Of a DNA stretch of 26,046 nt, positions 15,575 through 23,477 are shown one piece after another (the first letter of the stretch is position 1; each line of letters opens with the position of its first letter). This DNA is from Candidatus Omnitrophota bacterium. Its GTDB lineage: Bacteria; Omnitrophota; Gorgyraeia; 2-02-FULL-51-18; JAGOUK01. Where the stretch lies: assembly GCA_015231685.1 (NCBI GenBank), contig JADGBA010000004.1, positions 1 through 26,046 on the forward strand, in the 5' to 3' direction. The notes beneath the pieces are model-generated. The model was not told the origin of the DNA. It did no database searches and was given only the letters and a program-made list of their open reading frames with translations. The position numbers were made by a program, and so were the translations under genes.

Positions 15575-15958
15575 ATGGAGCCGAACAAGCTTAAATTTGC
15601 CGAAACCCACGAATGGATCGCCGCTGAGGGCCAAACGGCCCGTGTGGGCGTCTCCGATCATGCCCAACGGGAGATGTCGGACGTGGTTTTTGTTGAGCTG
15701 CCCGCCGCGGGCAAGGACGTCAAACAGAAGGAGTCCTGCATGGTGGTGGAGTCCGTCAAAGCCGCATTTGATGTGTATGCGCCGGTTTCGGGCAAAATCA
15801 CCCGCGTCAACGAGAAGCTCAAGAACGAGCCGCAACTCGTCAACCAGTCTCCCTACGAAGACGGGTGGCTTTTTGAGGTGGAGCTTTCCGACCCCTCGGA
15901 GCTCGGAGCGCTCATGGACGCAGAGGCTTACGAAAAGGCCAAGACAACCGCGCACTAA
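15575..15958 (+). CDS. gcvH: Glycine cleavage system H protein (lipoyl carrier)
   Basis: A 127-aa lipoyl-carrier protein that shuttles the aminomethyl intermediate between the P, T and L proteins. Features: FAETHEWIAAEG, then VGVSDHAQREMSDVVFVELPAAG. The lipoylation site is Lys62 in VVESVKAAFDVYAPVSG, and the C-terminal region has SPYEDGWLFEVELSDPSELG. GGGGAGAG precedes ATG 15575. It lies 21 nt downstream of gcvT. The lipM-like gene later in the run probably provides octanoyl to this Lys. Confidence 0.96.
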   Translation: MEPNKLKFAETHEWIAAEGQTARVGVSDHAQREMSDVVFVELPAAGKDVKQKESCMVVESVKAAFDVYAPVSGKITRVNEKLKNEPQLVNQSPYEDGWLFEVELSDPSELGALMDAEAYEKAKTTAH

Positions 15959-15984
15959 ACACGCGCGCTCATAAAGGCGGATTC

Positions 15985-17319
15985 GTGGAATACGTTTCCT
16001 TCACCCAGGAAGATCAGGACGAAATGCTTCGCGTCATCGGCGTGAAGGATTTTGGGGATTTGCTTTCCGGAATTCCGCGGGATCTGCGCCTCAGAGAATT
16101 CAACATCGGTCCGGGAATGTCGGAGATGGATCTCTTGATCAGCCTCCGGCGCATCGGTCAGCGGAACTTTCATTCGGACCGATTTGCCTCATTCCTGGGA
16201 GCCGGCGCCTACGATCACTACATTCCGCCTGTGGTGGGACAGCTTTCGTCCCGCAGCGAGTTTTTGACCGCCTACACGCCTTATCAGGGGGAGGCCAGCC
16301 AGGGCACGCTCCAGACGATTTACGAATATCAGAGCCTCATGTGCAATCTTCTGGCGATGGATGTTTCCAACGCTTCTGTTTATGACGGGGCTTCGGCGGC
16401 GGCTGAAGCGGTGGTCCTGGCGTTGAGGCACACATCGCGGCCGCGGGTCCTCGTGCCGGAAACCCTGCACCCCGAAACCATCGAAACCCTCAAAACCTAT
16501 GCGGGCAATCTTCCCGTCGAATTTGTCCTCCTGCCCCAAAAAGACGGCGTGACGGACCTGGATATCCTCGAAAAGCAAGCGGACGGCCGGACGGCCGCCG
16601 TGGTGCTGCAAAATCCCAACTTCATGGGTTTTTTGGAGGATGTCTCGCGCGCCTCCGAGATCGCGCGTAAGGCGGGAGCGCTCATGATCGTGTCCGTCAA
16701 TCCGCTCAGCCTGGGCGTTCTTGAGGCACCGGGCGTTTTGGGCGCTGACATCGCGGTCGGTGACGGGCAGCCTCTGGGCAATCCCGTAAGCTACGGAGGG
16801 CCGCACTTCGGGTTCTTCGCGGTCAAGGAACCGTTGATGCGGCGTTTGCCGGGAAGGATTTCGGGAATGACGGTGGACAACAAGGGACGCCGCGCTTTTG
16901 TTCTGACCCTGCAGGCGCGCGAACAGCACATCCGCCGCGAGAAGGCGACATCCAACATTTGCACGAACCACGCGCTCTCGGCGCTTAAGGCACTCATCTT
17001 CCTGACGGTTATCGGTCCTCACGGGTTCAAGCGCATGGCCGAACTCAATGTCCAAAAAAGCCACGAAACCCTGGATATTCTCAAGTCGGTGCCGGGAGTG
17101 AAGCCCTATTCCGCGGCGCCGTTCTTCAACGAATTCACCGTCCGCATCGACAAGGATGACGAAAAGCTCAAACGCGCGTTCTTCGCGCAGAAGCTGATCG
17201 GCCCGCTGCATCTGGGCCGCTTCGACGAGCGCTGGCGGGGGCTGTACCTGGTCGCCGTGACAGAACAACGAACCACCGATGAGATGGAACGCCTGGCGCG
17301 TGCCATCCGGGATGCCTAG
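15985..17319 (+). CDS. gcvPA: Glycine dehydrogenase (decarboxylating) subunit 1
   Basis: N-terminal half of the split PLP-dependent P protein, 444 aa, which decarboxylates glycine and loads the aminomethyl group onto lipoyl-GcvH. Family features: FLGAGAYDHYIPPVV, FLTAYTPYQGEASQGTLQ and IYEYQSLMCNLLAMDVSNAS, with YDGASAAAEA after them. Further on are QNPNFMGFLED, SYGGPHFGFFA, and LQAREQHIRREKATSNICTN. GTG 15985 follows AAAGGCGG. This subunit lacks the PLP lysine, which is on GcvPB. It starts 26 nt after gcvH and ends 8 nt before gcvPB. The two-gene form is common outside E. coli-like bacteria. Confidence 0.96.
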   Translation: MEYVSFTQEDQDEMLRVIGVKDFGDLLSGIPRDLRLREFNIGPGMSEMDLLISLRRIGQRNFHSDRFASFLGAGAYDHYIPPVVGQLSSRSEFLTAYTPYQGEASQGTLQTIYEYQSLMCNLLAMDVSNASVYDGASAAAEAVVLALRHTSRPRVLVPETLHPETIETLKTYAGNLPVEFVLLPQKDGVTDLDILEKQADGRTAAVVLQNPNFMGFLEDVSRASEIARKAGALMIVSVNPLSLGVLEAPGVLGADIAVGDGQPLGNPVSYGGPHFGFFAVKEPLMRRLPGRISGMTVDNKGRRAFVLTLQAREQHIRREKATSNICTNHALSALKALIFLTVIGPHGFKRMAELNVQKSHETLDILKSVPGVKPYSAAPFFNEFTVRIDKDDEKLKRAFFAQKLIGPLHLGRFDERWRGLYLVAVTEQRTTDEMERLARAIRDA

Positions 17320-17327
17320 GAGAGACG

Positions 17328-18764
17328 ATGTCGGAAGTGATTTTTGAGAAAAAGTCCCGCAATCCCGGTGAACACGTGAGTCCGACGGACCCGCTGTTCA
17401 AGCTCTCCGCCGCGATTCCCGAAAAACACCTGCGCCGTTCACCGCTGGGGATTCCGGAACTGAGCGAGCTCGAGGTGGTCCGGCATTTCACGCGGCTTTC
17501 CCAGAAGAATTTTTGTGTGGATACGAATTTTTATCCCCTGGGCTCTTGCACCATGAAGTACAATCCGCGCGTCAACGATCAGGTTGCCGCCTGGCCGTTT
17601 TATGCCCGGATTCATCCGTATCAGGAAGAAAGGCACGTTCAGGGGATGCTCCAGGTCATTCATGAGCTCGAAGAGGACCTTTGCCGCATCACGGGAATGG
17701 ACGCCTTTTCTTTGCAGCCGGCCGCCGGGGCTCAAGGCGAATTCGCGGGGCTTCTCATCGTCAAGGCGTATCATGACTTGAAGGGGCAGAAACGCACCAA
17801 GGTCTTTGTGCCGGATTCGGCGCACGGGACCAATCCCGCATCGGCGGCGCTCTGCGGATATGAGGTGGTTCAGATCAAGACCGACGCGGCCGGCCGGGTG
17901 GATGTGGCGGACTTGAAGACCAAGGCCAAAAAGGACACTGCGTGTTTCATGATGACCAACCCCAACACGCTGGGGCTTTTTGAGAACAATATCCGGGAGA
18001 TCACGCGCATCGTTCACGATGCCGGAGGACTCGTCTATTACGACGGGGCTAACCTGAACGCGCTTCTTGGCATCTCGCGCCCGGGCGACATGGACTTCGA
18101 CATCGTGCACGTGAACCTCCACAAGACCTTCGCTGTACCGCACGGTTCCGGCGGACCGGGTTCGGGCCCGGTGGGAGTGCGAGCGGAGCTTGAAAAGTTT
18201 TTGCCCCAACCGCGCCTGAAGCGTACCGAAGAGGGATTTGTCTGGGACTACGACCGTCCGTACTCGATCGGGCGATTGAGAAGTTTTTATGGCAACGTGG
18301 GCGCCTATCTGAGGTCGTACTGCTACATCCGCGCTCTCGGCTCGGCGGGGTTGAAGCGTGTTTCGGAATTCGCGGTGCTTGCCGCCAATTACCTGAAGGC
18401 CCGGCTCAAGAATCACTACGAAATGCCCCACGATTCGCATTGCATGCACGAATTTGTATGCTCGGCCAGGGCCCAGAAGGCCAAGGGGGTCAAAGCCCTG
18501 GATATCGCCAAGCGGCTTCTGGACGAGGGGATTCACGCGCCGACGGTTTATTTTCCGCTCATCGTTGAGGAGGCGCTGATGGTGGAGCCGACCGAGACCG
18601 AATCCAAACAGACGCTCGATGAATTCGCCGATGCCATGATCCGGATCGCCGAGCAGGCGGACCGCGATCCGGCGTCCGTGCAGGCAGCGCCGGTATCCAC
18701 ACCCGTCGGGCGCATTGATGAAGTCAAGGCAGCGCGGACGCCCAATCTCCGATGGCAGGACTGA
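17328..18764 (+). CDS. gcvPB: Glycine dehydrogenase (decarboxylating) subunit 2
   Basis: C-terminal half of the split P protein, 478 aa, carrying the cofactor. The PLP Schiff-base Lys266 lies in VNLHKTFAVPHGSGGPGSGP. Other signatures: FYPLGSCTMKYNPR, QPAAGAQGEFAGLL, PDSAHGTNPASAA, MMTNPNTLGLFE and YDGANLNALLG. AGGAGAG just precedes ATG 17328. The final 13 nt overlap the start of the lipoyl-ligase-family gene. The extra ~30 residues after the last conserved block (SVQAAPVSTPVGRIDEVKAA) match the usual C-terminal LDE.KAAR.P.L.W end of the family. Confidence 0.96.
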   Translation: MSEVIFEKKSRNPGEHVSPTDPLFKLSAAIPEKHLRRSPLGIPELSELEVVRHFTRLSQKNFCVDTNFYPLGSCTMKYNPRVNDQVAAWPFYARIHPYQEERHVQGMLQVIHELEEDLCRITGMDAFSLQPAAGAQGEFAGLLIVKAYHDLKGQKRTKVFVPDSAHGTNPASAALCGYEVVQIKTDAAGRVDVADLKTKAKKDTACFMMTNPNTLGLFENNIREITRIVHDAGGLVYYDGANLNALLGISRPGDMDFDIVHVNLHKTFAVPHGSGGPGSGPVGVRAELEKFLPQPRLKRTEEGFVWDYDRPYSIGRLRSFYGNVGAYLRSYCYIRALGSAGLKRVSEFAVLAANYLKARLKNHYEMPHDSHCMHEFVCSARAQKAKGVKALDIAKRLLDEGIHAPTVYFPLIVEEALMVEPTETESKQTLDEFADAMIRIAEQADRDPASVQAAPVSTPVGRIDEVKAARTPNLRWQD

Positions 18765-19513
18765 AGCCCACGCTCCGAATCCTCCCGCCCGATCTTCCGA
18801 ACGACGCCCGGTGGAATATGGCCGTCGATGAGGCTCTTCTCGAAGCGGGCACGGCTGCGGTGCCGACGGCGCGGTTCTACTTGTGGGAGAACCCGTCGGT
18901 GTCTGTGGGGTATTTTCAGGATCCGCGCGCGGCGCTGAGGGTTCTGGATGGCCGGTTTGAAGGCTGCCGGGTGGTTCGCCGCCCCACAGGAGGCGGCGTG
19001 GTTGCGCACGGGGAAGATTTGACGATCGCATTGATTGTTCCGGAGGCCCTCGCGGGACTGCCGGCGGGAGTGACCGATTCCTATCGCGCGATTCATTCGG
19101 TGTATCTTGAGGCACTTAAGCCCTTTTTCGGGGGGTTGGGATTTTCGGGTTCCTCAGCGGGATTCAGGCCGCGTTCGGAGCGCGTCTGTTTTGAGGAGCC
19201 GACAGCGTTTGATCTGGAGCGGCAGGGCAGGAAAGCCGCGGGTTCGAGCCAGAGGCGCCGCGGCGGCGTGCTTCTTCACCACACATCGCTTGCTCTTGTG
19301 TTCGAATCCACCGAACAAAGAACAGACGCGGTCCGAGCGATCGCGCGGGGTCTGGGCCTCCGGTTCGGTTTGGATGAGGTTGAAGCGGGCTTGAGTCCGG
19401 AGGAGATTCAGCGGGCGCAAGTGCTGATGAACGGCAAATACTTGGAGCCCCGGAATACGGTCTGTGCGGATTTTGTGTTGACGGGCGGGGGCGCGGGGAA
19501 TAAGATTTTTTGA
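18752..19513 (+). CDS. lipM: LipM-type octanoyltransferase (LplA/LipB fold)
   Basis: A 253-aa member of the BPL/LplA/LipB fold. The N-terminal NMAVDEALLEA, the RRPTGGGVVAHGEDLTIALIV segment and Lys161 in RQGRKAAGSSQRR fit lipoate-protein ligase-like enzymes. The decisive point is Cys146 in RVCFEEPTAFDLE. LipM enzymes use a Cys at this place (CF..PS.YDL) as acyl-thioester nucleophile to move octanoyl from ACP to GcvH, whereas LplA ligases do not. The gene overlaps gcvPB and shares its operon with gcvH, so GcvH is the natural substrate. It could still be an LplA or LipL paralogue; the Cys context favours LipM. No lipS/lipA sulfur insertion gene is in the window. Confidence 0.7.
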   Translation: MAGLKPTLRILPPDLPNDARWNMAVDEALLEAGTAAVPTARFYLWENPSVSVGYFQDPRAALRVLDGRFEGCRVVRRPTGGGVVAHGEDLTIALIVPEALAGLPAGVTDSYRAIHSVYLEALKPFFGGLGFSGSSAGFRPRSERVCFEEPTAFDLERQGRKAAGSSQRRRGGVLLHHTSLALVFESTEQRTDAVRAIARGLGLRFGLDEVEAGLSPEEIQRAQVLMNGKYLEPRNTVCADFVLTGGGAGNKIF

Positions 19514-19527
19514 CATCGGAGGTGCGT

Positions 19528-20133
19528 GTGCAACCAGAAAAAAGCCAAGAGAGAGCGGAAACGGAAAAAGCATTTTCTCTGCATCACAATATGTTTGTGC
19601 CCAAACGCGTTTTCTTCACGAAAGGCGTCGGCCATCACCGGTACGAACTCAGATCTTTTGAGTTGGCACTTCGCGAAGCGGGCATCGAGAAGTGCAATCT
19701 CGTTCATGTGTCCAGCATCCTGCCGCCGGATTGCCGGATCATCTCCCGCAATGAAGGAATGAAGGAGATTATTCCCGGCATGATCACGTTTTGTGTCATG
19801 GCGCGGTCCTCGAGTGACGAGCCGCGGCGGCTCATCGCCTCGTCCATCGGTTGCGCGATTCCCGCCCAGAATTCTGATTACGGGTACCTGAGTGAACTCC
19901 ACACCTTCGGCTCCACCGAAAAGGAAGCCGGCGACCGGGCCGAGGATCTTGCGGCGATGATGCTGGCCTCGACGCTGGGCATTGAGTTTGATGAAGATAA
20001 AAGCTGGGATGAGAAGGAAGAGTCCTTCAAGCTGAACGACCGTATTTACAAAACCACCAACAGCACGCAGTCGGCCATTGTCGAAAAGGGCGGTTATTCC
20101 ACCACCGTGGCGGCGGCGGTGTTCCTGTTCTAA
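19528..20133 (+). CDS. Pyruvoyl-dependent arginine decarboxylase
   Basis: A 201-aa pro-enzyme that self-cleaves to form a pyruvoyl cofactor and decarboxylates arginine to agmatine, the entry to polyamines. Family features: PKRVFFTKGVGHHRYELRSF, ELALREAGIEKCNLVHVSSI with the expected cleavage site Ser62-Ser63, and PGMITFCVMARSSSDEPRR. There follows SIGCAIP and the E-rich ELHTFGSTEKEAGDRAEDLA. GTG 19528 is preferred because GGAGG (19518-19522) lies 5 nt before it; TTG 19510 and GTG 19522 are in frame but overlap that site. It lies 14 nt after lipM, in the gcv run. Archaeal PdaD and chlamydial AaxB belong to this family; the physiological role here (polyamines or acid stress) is not visible. Confidence 0.88.
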   Translation: MQPEKSQERAETEKAFSLHHNMFVPKRVFFTKGVGHHRYELRSFELALREAGIEKCNLVHVSSILPPDCRIISRNEGMKEIIPGMITFCVMARSSSDEPRRLIASSIGCAIPAQNSDYGYLSELHTFGSTEKEAGDRAEDLAAMMLASTLGIEFDEDKSWDEKEESFKLNDRIYKTTNSTQSAIVEKGGYSTTVAAAVFLF

Positions 20134-20147
20134 AAGGCGGGGGATTC

Positions 20148-21101
20148 ATGGCGCGCCAACCGGACCTCACTGTCGTTGTGCCGGTGTTCAATGAGTCGGC
20201 TTTGTTTGCTGAGTTGCATGCGCGCGTCTCGGCCGCTCTCGCAAAAACCGGCCGTCCGGCCGAGATCATTTATGTCGATGACGGAAGTTCCGACGGCACA
20301 CTCGACTTGATCCGCGCTGTCGCCGCGAGGGATGCGGGCGTTCGTTTCTTGAGTTTTTCCCGGAACTTCGGCCACCAGACGGCGGTCTCCGCCGGGATCG
20401 AGAATGCTTCAGGAAGGCTCGTCCTTGTGATGGACGGGGACCTTCAGGACCCGCCGGAACTGATACCCGAATTTTTGAAGCTCCACGAAGCCGGCGCGGA
20501 GGTGGTCTACGCCGTACGGCGCAAGCGCAAGGAAGGCGCGCTCCTGAAATTCTGCTACCGGCTGTTTTACCGCTTTTTGGCGGGTGTGTCCGACATCCGG
20601 ATTCCGAGGGATTCGGGAGACTTTTGTTTGATGGATGAACGGGTCGTGCGGGTCCTGAAGCGCATGCCGGAGAGGCGGCGCTTCGTGCGCGGCATCCGGG
20701 CTTGGGCGGGGTTCAGGCAGGTGCCTCTCGAATATGAGCGCGACCGGCGTTTTGCGGGTGAGGCCAAGTACAACCTGGCGCGTCTCGTCCGGCTGGCCAT
20801 CGACGGAATCAGTGATTTTTCTGATTTCCCGTTAAGGCTGTGCGCTTATCTCGGATACGCGATGGCGGGGGTCAGTATGGCAGGTCTTCTGTACAGCGTG
20901 GCGTCCAAGCTTATCTATGACCGTACGCCCCAAGGCTGGACCTCGACGACGATCGCGATCTTCTTTATCGGGGGAGTGCAGCTCGTGATGCTCAGTGTCG
21001 TCGGCGGCTATGTCGGCCGGATTTATACGGAGGTCAAGCAGCGCCCCCTCTACGTGGTTAAAGAAAGCAACTTCGAACTCTCCGGCCCCAACGCCCTGTG
21101 A
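20148..21101 (+). CDS. GT2 glycosyltransferase, polyprenyl-phosphate sugar transferase type
   Basis: A 317-aa membrane-anchored family 2 glycosyltransferase. The catalytic domain has VVPVFNES (10-17), VDDGSSDGT (43-51), the DXD-type VMDGDLQDPPE (94-104) and SGDFCLMD. After ~225 come two transmembrane segments (LCAYLGYAMAGVSMAGLLY and IAIFFIGGVQLVMLSVVGGY) and a short basic tail. This layout is that of GtrB/ArnC/DPM1-like enzymes which transfer a sugar from a nucleotide donor to undecaprenyl phosphate on the cytoplasmic face. The sugar cannot be read from the sequence. It begins 14 nt after the arginine decarboxylase and ends the long co-directional run; a fresh promoter follows. Confidence 0.85.
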   Translation: MARQPDLTVVVPVFNESALFAELHARVSAALAKTGRPAEIIYVDDGSSDGTLDLIRAVAARDAGVRFLSFSRNFGHQTAVSAGIENASGRLVLVMDGDLQDPPELIPEFLKLHEAGAEVVYAVRRKRKEGALLKFCYRLFYRFLAGVSDIRIPRDSGDFCLMDERVVRVLKRMPERRRFVRGIRAWAGFRQVPLEYERDRRFAGEAKYNLARLVRLAIDGISDFSDFPLRLCAYLGYAMAGVSMAGLLYSVASKLIYDRTPQGWTSTTIAIFFIGGVQLVMLSVVGGYVGRIYTEVKQRPLYVVKESNFELSGPNAL

Positions 21102-21106
21102 GGCGG

Positions 21107-21135
21107 TTTACAACCCTCCGGTCGGGGTGTAGAAT
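21107..21135 (+). promoter_or_regulatory. Sigma70-type promoter of the coiled-coil lipoprotein
   Basis: TTTACA (21107-21112), 17-nt spacer, TAGAAT (21130-21135); each hexamer has one mismatch to consensus. It follows the glycosyltransferase stop directly and gives a ~50-nt leader. Confidence 0.6.
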
Positions 21136-21191
21136 ACGCTACGTTTTTTGATAACGGGCTTTTCAATCACAACACCAACTTTGGAGGATGT

Positions 21192-21539
21192 ATGCGTAAA
21201 CATATTCCGCTTCTCATCGTAATGGCGCTTTTGACCGCGGGGTGCGCAACGGGCCGTAATTACCAGACCGATCTCGATGCCCTGAATTCCAAGGTCGACA
21301 ATCTTCAGTCGCAGCTCACGGCCAAGAACCGGGATTTGGCGGCCCTGCAGGACCAGCTGAGAAATACCCAGGAGCAGCTCCGCGCCGCCCAGACGCAGTT
21401 GGAGCTCGCCTCCCGCGCCAAGGCCGAAGCCGAGAGCCGTCTCTATCAGGCGCTGGACAAGCTCGCGGCCCAAAAGAAGTCATCTTCCTCGACGGCCACC
21501 ACTCAGACGGTGACGGCGGACAAGACCTATATCAAATAA
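21192..21539 (+). CDS. Coiled-coil lipoprotein (Lpp-like layout)
   Basis: A 115-aa lipoprotein. The signal MRKHIPLLIVMALLTAGC has lipobox LTAGC with lipid Cys18. Residues ~28-95 form a continuous heptad coiled coil (LDALNSKVDNLQSQLTAKNR and repeated QDQL/QEQL/QTQL/LELA turns), followed by a Ser/Thr-rich end and a C-terminal Lys. The layout recalls Braun lipoprotein and similar envelope spacer proteins; the sequence ends TYIK, a terminal Lys as in Lpp, where it links to peptidoglycan. That linkage here is inference. GGAGG at 21183-21187 lies 4 nt before ATG 21192. It has its own promoter and stands alone before a tRNA gene. Confidence 0.75.
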   Translation: MRKHIPLLIVMALLTAGCATGRNYQTDLDALNSKVDNLQSQLTAKNRDLAALQDQLRNTQEQLRAAQTQLELASRAKAEAESRLYQALDKLAAQKKSSSSTATTQTVTADKTYIK

Positions 21540-21587
21540 CCTCCCGACGTCTTCAGGTTCCCGGACGGGGGAAGGTTTGTCGTATTA

Positions 21588-21669
21588 GCGGAAGTGGCGG
21601 AACTGGCATACGCGCAGGTCTCAGAAGCCTGTGCCGCAAGGCTTGTGGGTTCGAATCCCACCTTCCGCA
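21588..21669 (+). tRNA. tRNA-Leu(CAG)
   Basis: Class II tRNA of 82 nt. Acceptor GCGGAAG pairs with CTTCCGC (21662-21668), discriminator A 21669. D-arm stem GCG/CGC with GG in the loop; anticodon stem CAGGT/GCCTG with loop CTCAGAA, anticodon CAG. It has a long variable arm and T-arm GTGGG-TTCGAAT-CCCAC. The CCA end is not encoded. A class II shape plus A at the discriminator fits leucine. Confidence 0.93.
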
Positions 21670-21678
21670 GTATTTCAA

Positions 21679-21726
21679 CTATACTCGGAAAAAGTCTTGA
21701 CTATTTCCGAGTATAGACTATACTCG
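21679..21726 (+). promoter_or_regulatory. Palindromic operator overlapping a strong promoter of the AAA+ gene
   Basis: Perfect 13-bp inverted arms CTATACTCGGAAA (21679-21691) and TTTCCGAGTATAG (21704-21716), then a third half-site CTATACTCG (21718-21726). Within it, TTGACT (21697-21702), a 16-nt spacer and TATACT (21719-21724) form a near-consensus promoter. The predicted start falls at or one base before ATG 21732, so the message would be leaderless. A protein bound at the palindrome would cover the -35 box. Confidence 0.6.
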
Positions 21727-21731
21727 CCACC

Positions 21732-22973
21732 ATGAGCCCGTCCACCCATCCCAGGACCATTTACAAAACATTATGGGACGATTTATCCAGCCAGAAGCCT
21801 CTCGTGATGCTGGCCGGCCCCCGACAGTCCGGCAAGACGGTATTTGCCGGAAGGATCGCCGCGAAGGATTTTGCGGATGTTGTTTATTTCAACTGGGATG
21901 CGGAGAAGGACAAACGGCGGTTGATTGGTGACCGTGCGTTTTTCAGTTCGGAACCGCGGCAGAACGCTTCCAAAAAGCCGCTTGTGATCCTGGACGAGAT
22001 TCACAAATACCGCGATTGGAAGAATTACCTCAAGGGTGTTTACGATCAGTTTGCGGAGGAGTATCAGTTCCTTGTGACCGGGAGCGGGCGTCTGGAGTAT
22101 TCACGCAAGGCGGGGGATTCGCTTGCCGGAAGGTTTTTTAGATTTCACATTTTCCCCTTCACTCTCGCAGAGTTTGCGAGCCGCCGAAAGTTGTTGAAGG
22201 ATTTTTTGAAGGATCCTCTGGAAGACCAGACGGAGGCATCCGTCGGGCAGACCCGAACCATCTTTGAACAGCTTTGGGAGTTCAGCGGGTTTCCGGAGCC
22301 TTTTACCCGGGGAAAAAAATCTTTTTGGTCTCTCTGGTCCCCGGCGTATGGACAGCAAATTGTGCGGGATGACTTGAGGACGATGGCTGATCTGCGGAAT
22401 CTCGACTTGGTCGAAACGCTTTTTGCCTTGATTCCGGGGAGGGTGGCAAGCCCTTTGTCGATAAACAACCTGGCCGGGGATCTTGGCGTTTCCTTTGACA
22501 CGGTCAAAAGCTGGATGCTTCTCTTCGATGCGTTTTACCTGACGTTTCGTCTGTCACCGTGGACGGAACGGATTTCGAGGAGTATCCTCAAGGAAAAGAA
22601 GGTTTATCTGTTCAATTATCCCGTCGTTGAGGATGAAGCTGCCCGCTTCGAGAATCTCGTCGCGGTTGAATTCCTGAGGGCGGTCCAAAGCTGGAACGAT
22701 TCGGGGGCGACCGGGTTTGACTTGAGCTATATCCGGAACAAGGAAAAGCAGGAGGTTGATTTTTTGATTACGCGTTCGAACAAGCCTCTGCTTTTGGCTG
22801 AAATCAAACTAGCGGACGAGACCCCCGCCGCCAATCTTCGGATGTTTCAGGACCGGTTGAATGTCCCCGCGATACAATTGGTCAAAAAGGAAGGCGTCAA
22901 AAAAATTTATAAAAACGGCAAAAACAGCATTTTGGTCATAACCGCGCACCGCTGGCTATCCTCACTGCCATGA
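21732..22973 (+). CDS. AAA+ ATPase with C-terminal DUF4143 domain
   Basis: A 413-aa protein with an N-terminal AAA domain (Walker A GPRQSGKT 29-36, Walker B LVILDEIHK 84-92, sensor-like FLVTGSGRLEY 113-123, then LAGRFFRFHIFPFTLAEF). The C-terminal DUF4143 region contains an EVDFLIT ... LLLAEIK pattern reminiscent of PD-(D/E)XK nuclease folds. Many bacteria carry several such genes, often next to mobile or toxin-antitoxin loci, and no firm function is known. No Shine-Dalgarno precedes ATG 21732; the promoter position predicts a leaderless transcript. The stop overlaps smpB as ATGA. It therefore sits between tRNA-Leu and the smpB-ssrA pair, which looks like an insertion at a tRNA end. Confidence 0.85.
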   Translation: MSPSTHPRTIYKTLWDDLSSQKPLVMLAGPRQSGKTVFAGRIAAKDFADVVYFNWDAEKDKRRLIGDRAFFSSEPRQNASKKPLVILDEIHKYRDWKNYLKGVYDQFAEEYQFLVTGSGRLEYSRKAGDSLAGRFFRFHIFPFTLAEFASRRKLLKDFLKDPLEDQTEASVGQTRTIFEQLWEFSGFPEPFTRGKKSFWSLWSPAYGQQIVRDDLRTMADLRNLDLVETLFALIPGRVASPLSINNLAGDLGVSFDTVKSWMLLFDAFYLTFRLSPWTERISRSILKEKKVYLFNYPVVEDEAARFENLVAVEFLRAVQSWNDSGATGFDLSYIRNKEKQEVDFLITRSNKPLLLAEIKLADETPAANLRMFQDRLNVPAIQLVKKEGVKKIYKNGKNSILVITAHRWLSSLP

Positions 22974-23437
22974 AAAAAAAAGAAGATAACCCCCGCGTCG
23001 CGTCCAATCGCCGGGCGCATCATTATTATGAGCTCTCTGAGCGCATGGAGGCGGGACTTGAGCTTAAAGGAACCGAGGTCAAGTCCCTGCGGGGCCATCA
23101 GTGCAATCTTCAGGACGGATTTGCCCGCTTCGACAAAGGGGAGCTCTTCCTGCACGGGGTGCATATCTCGCCCTTCGAGCAGGGCAATATCAACAACCAT
23201 GAGCCCACCCGTCCCCGCAAACTCCTTCTTCACAAGAGCCAGCTCAAGCGCCTCTTCGGTCTTCTCACCCAGAAGGGGCTGACCCTCGTTCCGCTCTCGG
23301 TGTACTTTACGCGCGGCATCGCCAAGTGCGAGATCGCCATCGCCAAGACCAAGAAGGCCCCCGACCGCCGCGACGACATTAAGAAGCGCATCGCCCAGAG
23401 GGAGATGGACCGGGCGGTCAAACAGCGTCTCAAGTAA
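22970..23437 (+). CDS. smpB: SsrA-binding protein SmpB
   Basis: A 155-aa RNA-binding protein that delivers tmRNA to stalled ribosomes in trans-translation. Features: VASNRRAHHYYELSERMEAG, LELKGTEVKSLRGHQCNLQDGFA, NNHEPTRPRKLLLHKSQLKRL, GLTLVPLSVYFTRGIAKCEIAIAKTKK, and the C-terminal basic tail DDIKKRIAQREMDRAVKQRLK that enters the mRNA channel. ATG 22970 overlaps the AAA+ gene stop (ATGA) and no separate strong Shine-Dalgarno is seen, so translation is probably coupled to the ATPase. The tmRNA gene lies 40 nt downstream. Confidence 0.96.
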   Translation: MKKKEDNPRVASNRRAHHYYELSERMEAGLELKGTEVKSLRGHQCNLQDGFARFDKGELFLHGVHISPFEQGNINNHEPTRPRKLLLHKSQLKRLFGLLTQKGLTLVPLSVYFTRGIAKCEIAIAKTKKAPDRRDDIKKRIAQREMDRAVKQRLK

Positions 23438-23462
23438 ATTCCCGCCAAAGGCACATGTCCGG

Positions 23463-23468
23463 TATAAT
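23463..23468 (+). promoter_or_regulatory. -10 box of ssrA
   Basis: A perfect TATAAT ends 9 nt before the mature tmRNA 5' end. No convincing -35 element is seen at 16-18 nt upstream. Confidence 0.55.
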
Positions 23469-23477
23469 ACCGGAGTA

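Noticed and set aside
14216..15955. 579-codon open frame on the minus strand across gcvT/gcvH
   Set aside because: Antisense shadow of firmly identified genes; GC-rich codon bias keeps the frame open and the translation has no recognisable domain.
17439..19115. 558-codon open frame on the minus strand across gcvPB/lipM
   Set aside because: Antisense of conserved genes with no domain and no ribosome site; composition artefact.
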